A stretch of 26,893 bases of DNA from a virus (IMGVR_UViG_3300030328_001079:1-26893); one strand, 5' to 3'. Shown: positions 15,870 through 23,907, counted from the first letter of the stretch. Notes: a model not told the origin generated them from the letters alone. Made by a program: numbers and translations.

Positions 15870-17787
15870 CTACCTCACATGACCCAGCACTACAAGCAAG
15901 AGTTTGGGAGGACTTAGTGTTATCATCTTGTTCGTGTAGTGCTAAATCACTCCAGCTTATCTCATCTGGCTGGTTCTTTTTTAACTTATTATAAGTATCG
16001 TTGTCAATATCTTCATACGGTGCTTGTTGATATACATGTCCAAAGTTAGGTAGAAAAGACACACCACTAAGATCATCAAAGTTTGTCCAACACCAATCAG
16101 CTACACCTAACCACTCATCTTCGTTTACCGATATAGTTATACTTGGTTTGTGTTCACACCAATGCTGCGCATATATTAACCAGTGGTCTAGTTGTTCTAT
16201 AGCTGACCGTTGGTTACGAGTTATACAACGATTAGGTGCTTTCTCAACAAATGAAAAGACTGCCGTTGAATCTGGTTTCATAACACAATCTTCTGTTGGT
16301 ATGTTTTGTGTTTGTAAGAATTGTGTTAGTGGATCTTTCTTATCACCTCTCACTCTTCTAATATAATGTTCGTTGTGTCGAGCATGAATACCTGATGCGG
16401 CATTAACTAATTGTGATACCGTACCAGATGGTTTGACACAAGTGATAGCCGTAGCTTGATTAATACCAAATCGTTTCGCCCACGTCTTATTAACCTCAAC
16501 AGCCTTTTGTTTCATCTGATCCAACAGTTGAGTTAACCGAGTTATGTTATGGATATCTCCAGCTAATATTTGATGGTCCATTATTCCTGTCAATGATACA
16601 CCAAGAAGTCTTTCTTTTTCTGTAGTATCTTTCCATTGACGACGTAGGTATTTAAAGTTTGTCAATGTTGCTTGCATCGTGCCAAGAATAGTGGCAGCTT
16701 CAACCTTATCAAGTAATGTTTCATCGGTATCGTCTGCACGAACAACAACTTCAGATAGGTTACAAAACTGGAAAGGTCTGAGAATTATTTCTGAACACGG
16801 ATTAGTTCCAAACTCAAAGTCTTCGTCACGTCTTTTGTTTCTACTAGCAACTGTCTTTGATGCTTGTCTATTAAATATACCACGTTCGCCGCTACCCGAT
16901 TTATATAGAGCTAACCACTCTTCCATGAATGTACCAATGTTATCTGGTTTTGTTTCATATACAGCTGAGTTATTTGATAAGGCTCTTTGTGCCTCAACTC
17001 TATACCACTCTCCAGACTTAGCATCTCTCATATCTCTATCATTAAGATCAGATAAACTAATCATGGCCGATCGTCTAACACCACCAACCACAACAATCTC
17101 ACCGACTTTACAAACAAGATCGTGACACTCTAATGAGGTGAGCTTTCTGCCCTTCGCTTTAGTAAAGGTTTCTTTTGCAAAGTTGAAGAGATCCACGAGT
17201 GGTGCAGGACCCGAAGCGCGGCCGCCGAAAGTGTGAAGTCGTGCCCCTGAAGGTCGCACATTAGAAATATCCCACCTGGGGATTTGCCCAGCATACAATA
17301 ATGTAATGACCTCCCGAAATGCTTTTGCCCAACCAAGTTTAGAATCTCTGACCACGACCACAGATTCTGTATCGTGGAAATCGTCAGCCACACTAGGCAA
17401 AAGTTCTGTATATTTTTTTTCAACACTGAAACCAACTCCCGTCCCACACATAAGTACGTAAAGTATTTCATCAAAAGCTTTGGGATGATCTACGGGTATG
17501 TAAGAACAATTATACCCTGCTATGTTTTCTTTTTCCAAGGCGGGACCAGCTGTCATGAGTGCTCTCATAGAGGGCATAACCTCTAAGTTTAAAACTTTAT
17601 TTTCAAGATACTCTCTTGTTTTTTTATCTATCTTATACAGACAATTCTTTTCTATTTGTTTCTCAAAGAAATCAAAGTAACGAGACACAGTTTCGTGCCA
17701 TTCTTCTCTTCTCTTTTCGGTGGGTAACCATCTAGCATATCTAGACTTGTGAATAAATTGTTGATAAACAGTTGGTAAAGTCGTCAT
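15859..17787 (-). CDS. nrdJ: Class II (adenosylcobalamin-dependent) ribonucleotide reductase
   Basis: This 642-aa enzyme reduces ribonucleotides to deoxyribonucleotides using a cobalamin radical, independent of O2. It is of the monomeric Lactobacillus RTPR type: KSRYARWLP near the start (14-22), GYNCSY (Cys94), NPCSEI (Asn329, Cys331, Glu333) and FCNLSE (Cys342) reproduce the spacing of RTPR residues N406, C408, E410 and C419; Cys94 and Cys342 are the substrate-site redox pair and Cys331 the thiyl radical. KPSGTVSQL and the C-terminal CSAGSC (Cys632, Cys637; same spacing as RTPR C731/C736) are present. It is about 100 residues shorter than RTPR (739 aa), with losses at both ends and within the first half. 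A GGGAG ribosome site precedes ATG 17787. It serves phage dNTP supply together with the replication genes in the same operon. Confidence 0.9.
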   Translation of the reverse strand: MTTLPTVYQQFIHKSRYARWLPTEKRREEWHETVSRYFDFFEKQIEKNCLYKIDKKTREYLENKVLNLEVMPSMRALMTAGPALEKENIAGYNCSYIPVDHPKAFDEILYVLMCGTGVGFSVEKKYTELLPSVADDFHDTESVVVVRDSKLGWAKAFREVITLLYAGQIPRWDISNVRPSGARLHTFGGRASGPAPLVDLFNFAKETFTKAKGRKLTSLECHDLVCKVGEIVVVGGVRRSAMISLSDLNDRDMRDAKSGEWYRVEAQRALSNNSAVYETKPDNIGTFMEEWLALYKSGSGERGIFNRQASKTVASRNKRRDEDFEFGTNPCSEIILRPFQFCNLSEVVVRADDTDETLLDKVEAATILGTMQATLTNFKYLRRQWKDTTEKERLLGVSLTGIMDHQILAGDIHNITRLTQLLDQMKQKAVEVNKTWAKRFGINQATAITCVKPSGTVSQLVNAASGIHARHNEHYIRRVRGDKKDPLTQFLQTQNIPTEDCVMKPDSTAVFSFVEKAPNRCITRNQRSAIEQLDHWLIYAQHWCEHKPSITISVNEDEWLGVADWCWTNFDDLSGVSFLPNFGHVYQQAPYEDIDNDTYNKLKKNQPDEISWSDLALHEQDDNTKSSQTLACSAGSCEVVDV

Positions 17788-18014
17788 CGTCTCCCTTTCA
17801 TTTTAATTATGTTTCTAATATGTGTTATTGTCATGACCACATTGAGCAGCATCATAAAGTATAGACCCTCTTGTATCGTCCATGCCCACCAAAAAAGCTG
17901 TGAACAAATACCAAACAATGGTGCTTTCAGTGATCCGTTACCATACAAATAAACTGATACACATGCGCTCAGTGAACAGATTATTTCAAGTATCGGAACC
18001 TCAGATACTATCAT
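17784..18014 (-). CDS. Small membrane protein
   Basis: This 76-aa protein has two to three membrane segments: ILEIICSLSACVSVYLYG (about 8-25), PLFGICSQLFWWAWTI (about 32-47) and GLYFMMLLNVVMTITHI (about 50-66), with a basic end (IIKMKGRR). The loop YGNGSLKAPLFG and the tryptophan pair are suggestive of PnuC-like small phage membrane proteins, but the match is not strong enough to name it. It overlaps the RNR start by 4 nt (ATGA) and the DUF3310 stop by 4 nt. Probably acts in the inner membrane; role unknown. Confidence 0.65.
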   Translation of the reverse strand: MIVSEVPILEIICSLSACVSVYLYGNGSLKAPLFGICSQLFWWAWTIQEGLYFMMLLNVVMTITHIRNIIKMKGRR

Positions 18015-18241
18015 TCTTTTTCTAGTAATTCAATATATCTATTTAAATACCATCGAGCTTTTTGCAAGTCTTCTAATCTCTTGCCTTTGTAGTTACACCT
18101 CCACGTGTATTTCATAACTTGACCACGTAAGTAGCCACGATATTCTTCAGGGGTAAGCGCAGCCTCGATGGCTTCAATACACTCAATACCCTTGTCATTA
18201 TATTTATAATGGGGTGGGTTGTTTACTAAATCGTCTGTCAT
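18011..18241 (-). CDS. DUF3310 protein (T7 gp1.7-like)
   Basis: This 76-aa protein has the full DUF3310 signature: NNPPHYKYNDKGIECIEAIE (7-26), then LRGQVMKYTWRCNYKGKRLE (38-57) and DLQKARWYLNRYIELLE. In T7, the related gp1.7 is a nucleotide kinase acting on dGMP and dTMP and helps set sensitivity to dideoxythymidine. This copy is only the small core domain (T7 gp1.7 is 196 aa). It lies between the unknown 136-aa gene and the membrane protein, with 4-nt overlaps on both sides, and in the same operon as RNR, consistent with a nucleotide-supply role. Confidence 0.85.
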   Translation of the reverse strand: MTDDLVNNPPHYKYNDKGIECIEAIEAALTPEEYRGYLRGQVMKYTWRCNYKGKRLEDLQKARWYLNRYIELLEKE

Positions 18242-18648
18242 TTTGCCTCCTCTTTGTGGGTCATGTTTAGTAAAACATTTAATCTCTTTCTCTGGAACTC
18301 TGTGTTGGCAGGCTCATTAATAAGTTTCCTAGCGAAAGAACGCACTTGCTGATAATTAAGGCCAGCAAGATCACAAACATCAACAAACCAAGTAGCAGTG
18401 ACACCAACACTTTTACTAAACCATCGTACAGCATCCTCCCGAACTTGAACAGATTCTTTAGAGACGTTTTCATTTTCATTACTAGCATCCAGTAAAGCTT
18501 GGTAGATAACGGCTCTGAACAATGCTCTTTCATTCTCTCCCTCTCTACTTACCTCTGTGATCGTATCGAGTGTAGGGTCGATAGCAATCCGGGTTTGGTT
18601 TGGGTTTAACAAATATGTCTGTTGTGTTGATTTCTTTTGATCTTTCAT
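18238..18648 (-). CDS. Unknown phage protein in replication operon
   Basis: This is a 136-aa protein without a named family I can assign. It has an acidic/polar start, then a helical middle: RALFRAVIYQALLDAS (about 41-56), a helix with REDAVRWFSKSVGVTATWFVDVCDLAGLNYQQVRSFA (split: REDAVRWFSKS, FVDVCDLAGLNYQQVRSF; about 70-110). The pattern EAxxWF...DFxxVCxLAGxxxxxVR is, as I recall, shared by small proteins of alphaproteobacterial phages, perhaps a helix-turn-helix DNA binder. From ATG 18648 it overlaps the endonuclease I gene by 104 nt on the same strand in another frame; an internal TTG at about codon 13 would still overlap. Confidence 0.65.
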   Translation of the reverse strand: MKDQKKSTQQTYLLNPNQTRIAIDPTLDTITEVSREGENERALFRAVIYQALLDASNENENVSKESVQVREDAVRWFSKSVGVTATWFVDVCDLAGLNYQQVRSFARKLINEPANTEFQRKRLNVLLNMTHKEEAK

Positions 18649-19027
18649 CTATCCATTCCACTGGTACAAATCTATCTGCCCATATAAAATTATTGTTACT
18701 AAGCCAATCACCATAAGTTGTTTTACTAGATTTGTAAAGTTTATTTCTAGAATTCTGTAATACAAATCTAATATCTAAGTCTGGTCTCTGTTGTTTTATA
18801 TACAGATGTTTGGCTCTATCTTCTTTTGTTAGTTGTCCTTTGAGTTCTATTATAATACCGTTTGATAATATAATATCTGGGGTATAAGTTCTTCTAATCT
18901 CTGGAACAATGTAAGGTATGACAAGAGTCTCATATTCAAACTTAACTTTGTCTTCGTCTAGTTTAGCACAAACAGTAGCTTCAAAGATAGATCTATAAAA
19001 TCCTTTTTCTTTTCGTAGCACACTCAT
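18545..19027 (-). CDS. Endonuclease I, Holliday-junction resolvase (T7 gp3-like)
   Basis: This 160-aa protein resolves branched DNA and in T7 helps degrade host DNA. Catalytic residues match T7 gp3 in spacing: Glu16, Asp51 (YTPDIIL), Glu61 and Lys63 (IELKG), against T7 Glu20, Asp55, Glu65 and Lys67. Further family blocks are KFEYET, KHLYIKQQRPDLDIRFVL (74-91), SRNKLYKSSKTTYGDW (93-108) and ADRFVPVEWI. It is only slightly longer than T7 gp3 (149 aa). The start overlaps the stop of the Cas4/RecB-like nuclease by 4 nt, and its last 104 nt overlap the next gene in a different frame. It acts as a dimer on replication and recombination intermediates. Confidence 0.92.
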   Translation of the reverse strand: MSVLRKEKGFYRSIFEATVCAKLDEDKVKFEYETLVIPYIVPEIRRTYTPDIILSNGIIIELKGQLTKEDRAKHLYIKQQRPDLDIRFVLQNSRNKLYKSSKTTYGDWLSNNNFIWADRFVPVEWIDERSKEINTTDIFVKPKPNPDCYRPYTRYDHRGK

Positions 19028-19887
19028 GGAATATCTTCTGAAACATTTGGTTCATTAACCACCTTGGTTAACCATCGTGGTCCTTTACTGTATATAAATT
19101 TACGTAAACCGTGACCATCGTTTGCATCAGACCAACAGTCAATTTTATATGCACAGTATGAACACCCTACACTTAACTTCATATTGCCAGATGTTCCCTC
19201 TGGTTCTTCATCATAACATCTTGGTGGTGGTTTGTTCTTGTCTTTTAATACAACTCTTAAATGTTTAATTCTTTCTCGTGCATTCGGTACATCAGATTTA
19301 TCGGGGCGACACAGTGCTAGTGCCCCACTTTGTTTATCGATAGCAAGAAAGGCTACCTTGTCATTGTTATTAGCCTCTGAGTATGCAGCAATCTGATGAA
19401 GATACCCAAAGGCATCAGTCTCTGGTGTGATGTCGTTGTCTCTAAATTTTCTAAAACCAAATTGTGATGCCGACTTAACGTCAACAACGACTCCATCTAT
19501 CACGGCATCTTGGTGACCAGTTACTCCGTCAAGTTTTAAAGTTCTCTGTTCATCAGTAACAGAATGACCTGCCGTTTTAGATAGTAATAATAATAATGCC
19601 TCTAACATATGTCCATATAGAAACTTAATCCGTACATGAGATGGCATATGTTCTCTTAATTCTGGTTTATATAATTCATACCATAATTGACGGTCTGGTT
19701 TACCGAGGCTCGACATACGAATACCTCGGCTACCAGATTGTTTTTCTGTTAGGTAAGTAAGAACAGCATCTTTCATACTTTGTGCAAAGTTATTTAAATC
19801 ATGTGGTGTTGGTTTTCTATCGTTACCTTCATCGAACAATTTGTAAATATCTTTTACAAGAGTATCTATGCTTTTCTTACTAGACAT
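19024..19887 (-). CDS. Cas4/RecB-like PD-(D/E)XK exonuclease
   Basis: This 287-aa nuclease has the core motifs of the RecB/Cas4 group: a helix with GHMLEALL (Glu96), GHQDAVIDG (Asp127), VVDVKSAS (Asp136, Lys138) and the QxxxY motif QIAAY (165-169). Near the C-terminus CSYCAYKIDC holds Cys242, Cys245 and Cys251, as in the iron-sulfur cluster of Cas4/AddB. The fourth cluster Cys should sit in the early segment LGKPDRQLWYE, but this has Asp65 where Cys is expected, so cluster binding would need another ligand (Cys193 or Cys224). It likely takes the role of T7 gene 6 exonuclease, chewing host DNA and making ends for recombination. It abuts SSB (1-nt overlap) and overlaps endonuclease I by 4 nt. 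Confidence 0.85.
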   Translation of the reverse strand: MSSKKSIDTLVKDIYKLFDEGNDRKPTPHDLNNFAQSMKDAVLTYLTEKQSGSRGIRMSSLGKPDRQLWYELYKPELREHMPSHVRIKFLYGHMLEALLLLLSKTAGHSVTDEQRTLKLDGVTGHQDAVIDGVVVDVKSASQFGFRKFRDNDITPETDAFGYLHQIAAYSEANNNDKVAFLAIDKQSGALALCRPDKSDVPNARERIKHLRVVLKDKNKPPPRCYDEEPEGTSGNMKLSVGCSYCAYKIDCWSDANDGHGLRKFIYSKGPRWLTKVVNEPNVSEDIP

Positions 19888-20387
19888 TAGAACGGAAGCT
19901 TATCGTCTTCCAATTCGTTTTTAGATGCGCCGTTAGTTGAAGCCTGATATCCAGACTCTTCGCCGAACTCATCTAAATTTTCAGAAGGACTGTACTCTAC
20001 GAGTTTAGTTACTTGTACGGCTTTCAAAGATGAGCCAACACCTTGATTACCTCCGACATTATAATCATAGGTATCAAAGGCTACATTAACCAATGAGCCA
20101 TTACCGATTAAAACATCAGAACTAATGGGTGTTTTCTTAGAATCTACAACACGAGGTGCAGAGTTCTTTGTACCATCCTTACGAGTGTACTTTCTTTTTA
20201 TGGTAACGAAATCATTTCTCTCGTCGCCTTTGTTTTTAATACGAGGACCAAGACCCAAGTCTTGTAGTTGTTTCTTAGTCTTTGTATCCACGGTTACGTC
20301 AATAGAAAAAATACCTTGTTCATTATATTGATCGTAATGTGGTTGGTGGACTTTCGCCCAGTATGCGGTTCCAGATATTACTGGCAT
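19887..20387 (-). CDS. Single-stranded DNA-binding protein (T7 gp2.5-like)
   Basis: This 166-aa protein has an OB-fold-like, beta-rich body (GTAYWAKVHQPHYD; FSIDVTVDTKTKKQL; DFVTIKRKYTR; VNVAFDTYDYNVGG), followed from about 132 by an acidic polar tail ending DDKLPF. An acidic tail with a C-terminal aromatic residue is the partner-docking element of T7 gp2.5, which binds polymerase and helicase. No zinc motif is seen. It is first in its operon, 6 nt after AAGGAG (20394-20399), and behind the promoter at 20446-20472. Genes for exonuclease and endonuclease I follow at once, so it likely serves both replication and recombination. The family name is inferred from tail, size and context. Confidence 0.8.
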   Translation of the reverse strand: MPVISGTAYWAKVHQPHYDQYNEQGIFSIDVTVDTKTKKQLQDLGLGPRIKNKGDERNDFVTIKRKYTRKDGTKNSAPRVVDSKKTPISSDVLIGNGSLVNVAFDTYDYNVGGNQGVGSSLKAVQVTKLVEYSPSENLDEFGEESGYQASTNGASKNELEDDKLPF

Positions 20388-20442
20388 AGTTTTCTCCTTA
20401 TATAAAAGTTTGTAAAAGTTAATGTCTCCGAAGAAACACTCG

Positions 20443-20476
20443 AACAGTATACCATACTGTTAGTGGTGTCAACAGT
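20443..20476. promoter_or_regulatory. Palindrome and third half-site over the SSB promoter
   Basis: AACAGTAT (20443-20450), ACC, ATACTGTT (20454-20461) make a perfect 19-base inverted repeat that covers the -10 and part of the spacer. A third copy of AACAGT lies at 20471-20476 beside the -35. This layout suits a dimeric repressor or activator site; it could also form an RNA hairpin at the end of the polymerase transcript, though no T-run is present. Confidence 0.45.
20446..20472 (-). promoter_or_regulatory. Sigma70-like promoter of the SSB operon
   Basis: On the minus strand, TTGACA (20472-20467) and TATACT (20451-20446) lie 15 nt apart, with TGG just before the -10 as an extended -10 element. 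-35 is perfect and -10 matches 5 of 6. The short spacer is a weakness that the extended -10 may offset. It lies in the gap between the polymerase stop and SSB. Confidence 0.65.
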
Positions 20477-22176
20477 TAGTGAGTTTCTTTCCAAGTCGTG
20501 CCGATTGAATACTCACTATCTAGTGGACATCGTAAGTCAAATTGTTTTTCTACACGTTTCATTGCCTCCTTTGTTATGTTGCCAAAATCTACAGCTTGTT
20601 CCTTACGGACTTCAAACTGTACCTCATCGTGGACGTTAGCCACTGGCTTGGCATCCACATTCTGCTTGTCGACCTCATCAATTATATTAAGCAGCCATTG
20701 CTTACATATGATTGCACCCGCTCCTTGAATAAGTGTATTCAAACTGGAGTGGATAGATCGTGCAAGTAGAATTCTTTTATCAAGCGCAACCAATTGGTAC
20801 TCACCATACTTGCGCTTTCGTTGTTGTAATAAATTAATTAGATTGTTTGTCAGTGTCTTCATACCTTTAACTTTATTTATAAATCGTTTACGACTAGCGA
20901 GTCCAGCCTCTGTATTGCCGCCGACTATCTGGCCAAGCTTGGCATCGCCAGCTCCATAGATAAAGGCATACACCCACGTCTTTGCCGTCGGTCTGTCTTT
21001 TAATCCTATAATGTTCTGGTTGTAGGTATGTATATCTCCATCAACCACTTGCTCTGTAAACTTTGGGTTCTCTAAGTAATGCGCAAAGCATCGTAACTCT
21101 AAACCACTAGCATCAGAACCGACCAAACAATACTTGTCTGGGTTTTCTATAGTCCATAGTGAACGACACTCTTTACCATAAGGTGAGTAACTTGCCGGGA
21201 CTTGTGCCATGTTAGGACCATAGTGACTCATACGAGATGTGACACAACCAAGTGTAATAACTCTACCATGCACTCGACTATCATCTTTAACATTCTTTAA
21301 CCAAGATTTAATTTGCGATACACGTTTCTCATATAACAAATACTCAGCTATCATCTTAGCCTCTGGATACTCTAATTCCTTCAAAACTTTCTCATCAATT
21401 ACTGGTAGTCCCGTTGGTGTAGTTTTTTTAGGCACCCAATTATATTTCTTTTGTAATCTCTCAGCTACTTGTTTACGAGAGCTGGGATTAAACTCATCGA
21501 CATGATCCTTCAATGGTTTACCAGTCGTCTTATGAAATCGTGGTGTATATATTGTTGGGAATATAGTTTGAAGATCTCTATTTAAATCCTCTGACTTTGT
21601 CTTTAACTCTTCCAATAAATCATGTGCCTTGTTTACATTTAAATAGAATCCATTCTTCTCTTGTTGGTCTATAATTCTTCTAATGCGATGCTCCATACGT
21701 ACACTATCTGTACTAAACCTAGTTATCTTTGGCGCTAGGTGTTGCATAAGTTTACGTGTGACATATACATCTTGTTGACAATACCTAAGCATCTCCTCTG
21801 AGTATTCGTCAAAGTCTTTGAACTCTAGCTTACCGCCTCGTGTGAGTTTCTTACCCCAAGATTTTAAACTATGACCACCATCTATATGAGCATTGATCAT
21901 CTGTGATATAAGAAGTGTATCAATAATATTCTCCAAAGGTATTGTGATACCTAGTAGTCTTTCTAATACTGGACCATCAAAGCTTATACCATTGTGCATA
22001 ATATACTTACGTTCATCATTGTGAAATTGTTTAAACTCTTCGCATCCTTGCTCTTGTATAAAATCTTTCTGTTCTCCAGTAGCATAGTCTTGGATACATA
22101 TACAATGTATCTTGGTAGCATCTAAACTATCGGTCTCTATATCTAGAACTACTGTGTCAAACTTTGAATCCATCAT
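20476..22176 (-). CDS. Family A DNA polymerase with 3'-5' exonuclease (T7 gp5-like)
   Basis: This 566-aa replicative polymerase has exonuclease motifs LDIETD (Asp12, Glu14), HNGISFDG (Asp67) and YCQQDVY (Tyr132, Asp136), then FNPSSR (229-234) and polymerase motif A SDASGLELRCFAHY (Asp355), motif B RPTAKTWVYAFIYG (Arg395, Lys399, Tyr403) and motif C HDE (516-518). These match T7 gp5 almost block by block. It is about 140 residues shorter than T7 gp5 (704 aa). The thioredoxin-binding loop, which in T7 lies between TGKPL and FNPSSR, is missing: here TGKPL and FNPSSR are about 8 residues apart. So processivity is likely obtained otherwise. It overlaps the primase-helicase gene by 20 nt. No DnaJ-like Cys insert is present. 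Confidence 0.95.
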   Translation of the reverse strand: MMDSKFDTVVLDIETDSLDATKIHCICIQDYATGEQKDFIQEQGCEEFKQFHNDERKYIMHNGISFDGPVLERLLGITIPLENIIDTLLISQMINAHIDGGHSLKSWGKKLTRGGKLEFKDFDEYSEEMLRYCQQDVYVTRKLMQHLAPKITRFSTDSVRMEHRIRRIIDQQEKNGFYLNVNKAHDLLEELKTKSEDLNRDLQTIFPTIYTPRFHKTTGKPLKDHVDEFNPSSRKQVAERLQKKYNWVPKKTTPTGLPVIDEKVLKELEYPEAKMIAEYLLYEKRVSQIKSWLKNVKDDSRVHGRVITLGCVTSRMSHYGPNMAQVPASYSPYGKECRSLWTIENPDKYCLVGSDASGLELRCFAHYLENPKFTEQVVDGDIHTYNQNIIGLKDRPTAKTWVYAFIYGAGDAKLGQIVGGNTEAGLASRKRFINKVKGMKTLTNNLINLLQQRKRKYGEYQLVALDKRILLARSIHSSLNTLIQGAGAIICKQWLLNIIDEVDKQNVDAKPVANVHDEVQFEVRKEQAVDFGNITKEAMKRVEKQFDLRCPLDSEYSIGTTWKETH

Positions 22177-23842
22177 TTACCTCCTTGAAGTCATCGTTGT
22201 CTTTAGATTTTGGGTTAGATATCTCAGTCAAGCGACCACTATCCTTATGCCATTGTAACCAACAACATGGTCCAGTCTCTCCACTAAATCTGTTCTTCAG
22301 TATACGAACTGTAGTTTGGTTTCTCTTCTCCATGTCTTCTGCTTGTCCGTTTCTTTCTAATGAGAAACAAAAGTCAGAGAGCTGCGCAATACCATGTGAA
22401 CCTCTGAGTTGTGATAGGCTAACTATCGCACCTTCTTCGTGTCCACTATCTGAACTGGCTCGTCTACTTAAATGAGATACCAACATCAGATGTATGTTCT
22501 GTTCTTGAACCAAGGTTCTAAGCCGTGTCATTATACTATCGATTGCTCTTCTCTCATTGTCACCAGTCATTGCCGATACAATCATAGTCAAGTGATCAAG
22601 TATAATAAACTTACAATCTAATCCACTAGCTAGGTATTGTACTTTAGATATAATGTTATCGATATCGGTAGAACCAAAGTGATCCCACATTCTTATCTTG
22701 TTTGTACCGAGGGTAGCCTCCCATGCTGTACGTTTCTCTTCCATAGTAGACTCACAGAATGGTAGGTGTAATGGTTTATTTGCATGTACAGACATAATAC
22801 CTTTGGTTGTTCGTTCAATAGATTCTTCTAGGAATAAACAACCAACTGAATGACTACTGTTCTTTATTATATGATAAGCTAGTTCTCTCATTACACTAGA
22901 CTTACCTATCCCAGACCCCGCAGTATAGGTACATAACTCACCGAGTCTCATACCATAAGTCATGCTATTCATACCCTCCCACGGATAAGGTATTGATTCG
23001 ATTACCTTTTCATTAGCAATAAGATCCCAAGTATTTTCACCCAGTATGATACCCTCTGGTGTATATGTTTGTGCAGCATAAAATCTAGTCATGAAATCAT
23101 GCTTCTTATTCTGTACTAAATAATCATTTGGATCTTTTAAACCTAGATTAACTATGTGTACTTTCTTTGGAGGAAATAGTTCGGCTACTTTTTTACTAGC
23201 CTCTCGACCTGGTTCATCGTTATCAAAACATAAGTATATCTTTTCATAACTGTTTATATATTCGTATTGTTTTTTACAATCATTAAAGGCACCAGCTGCC
23301 CCAGTTCTAACACTAACAACTGGATAAGATTTAGGCAGCATCATTTCATAGATTGACAAAGCATCTATCTCACCCTCACAGATAGTTATAATTTTAGCAT
23401 TGTTAGAACTAAATAGTTGTTGCCCAAACAACAAAGCTTTACCAGTCTTACCCTCTACACTAAATGATTTATCGGCTACTCTTCTGAGCTTTGTAGCAAC
23501 GTGATTACCCTCATCATCATAGTATGGGTAGTGGTGTTTATAAAGATTAGGTTTGTCACTGTTAGTTGTAGTTACTCCAAAAAACTCACAAGTCTTTTCG
23601 CTTATCTTTCTTTCGAGTATTGGTTTACTATTACCTAAAGAAATAATCTTAGTAATTTCGGCTTGAATTTTTGTGTCATCTCCGAGCAGCTCCTCAAGTT
23701 GGGTCTTGTCCTTGGGAGGTTCAGTGTAGGTTCGGCACGAGAAACAATAGCGACTGCCGTCAGCATATAAAGCATTAGCATCAGATGATCCACATTGTTC
23801 ACAAGCGGTGTGTCTTACAAATGGGTTTTGGTTTACTGTCAT
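22157..23842 (-). CDS. Primase-helicase (T7 gp4-like)
   Basis: This 561-aa protein (T7 gp4: 566) unwinds DNA and primes the lagging strand. The zinc-binding primase domain has CEQC (Cys14, Cys17) and CFSC (Cys33, Cys36), with the same spacing as T7. The Toprim core has CEGEIDALS (Glu156, Glu158, Asp160) and CFDNDEPGRE (Asp207, Asp209). The helicase domain has Walker A GSGIGKSS (Lys314), the Walker B-like strand FIILDHLTMIV, LMLVSHLSR (about 438) and VRILKNRFSGETG near the end. The ATG is 6 nt from AAGGAG (23849-23854). It is followed by the polymerase gene with a 20-nt overlap, so the two partners of the replisome are co-translated. Confidence 0.95.
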   Translation of the reverse strand: MTVNQNPFVRHTACEQCGSSDANALYADGSRYCFSCRTYTEPPKDKTQLEELLGDDTKIQAEITKIISLGNSKPILERKISEKTCEFFGVTTTNSDKPNLYKHHYPYYDDEGNHVATKLRRVADKSFSVEGKTGKALLFGQQLFSSNNAKIITICEGEIDALSIYEMMLPKSYPVVSVRTGAAGAFNDCKKQYEYINSYEKIYLCFDNDEPGREASKKVAELFPPKKVHIVNLGLKDPNDYLVQNKKHDFMTRFYAAQTYTPEGIILGENTWDLIANEKVIESIPYPWEGMNSMTYGMRLGELCTYTAGSGIGKSSVMRELAYHIIKNSSHSVGCLFLEESIERTTKGIMSVHANKPLHLPFCESTMEEKRTAWEATLGTNKIRMWDHFGSTDIDNIISKVQYLASGLDCKFIILDHLTMIVSAMTGDNERRAIDSIMTRLRTLVQEQNIHLMLVSHLSRRASSDSGHEEGAIVSLSQLRGSHGIAQLSDFCFSLERNGQAEDMEKRNQTTVRILKNRFSGETGPCCWLQWHKDSGRLTEISNPKSKDNDDFKEVNDGFKV

Positions 23843-23878
23843 AGTCGTCTCCTTATAATTTTTGCGGGTCTTGCCCTA

Positions 23879-23907
23879 TTAATATCTCCTCTAATTATTT
23901 TTGTCAA
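23879..23907 (-). promoter_or_regulatory. Sigma70-like promoter of primase-helicase and polymerase
   Basis: On the minus strand, TTGACA (23907-23902) and TATTAA (23884-23879) are separated by exactly 17 nt. The -35 is perfect and the -10 matches 4 of 6. A leader of about 30 nt would reach ATG 23842 with its AAGGAG site. It suggests host RNA polymerase reads this region. Confidence 0.65.

Noticed and set aside
16679-17125. 148-aa plus-strand frame inside the RNR gene
   Set aside because: The RNR frame holds all catalytic motifs throughout; the opposite frame is Ser/Leu-rich, as typical antisense shadows are.
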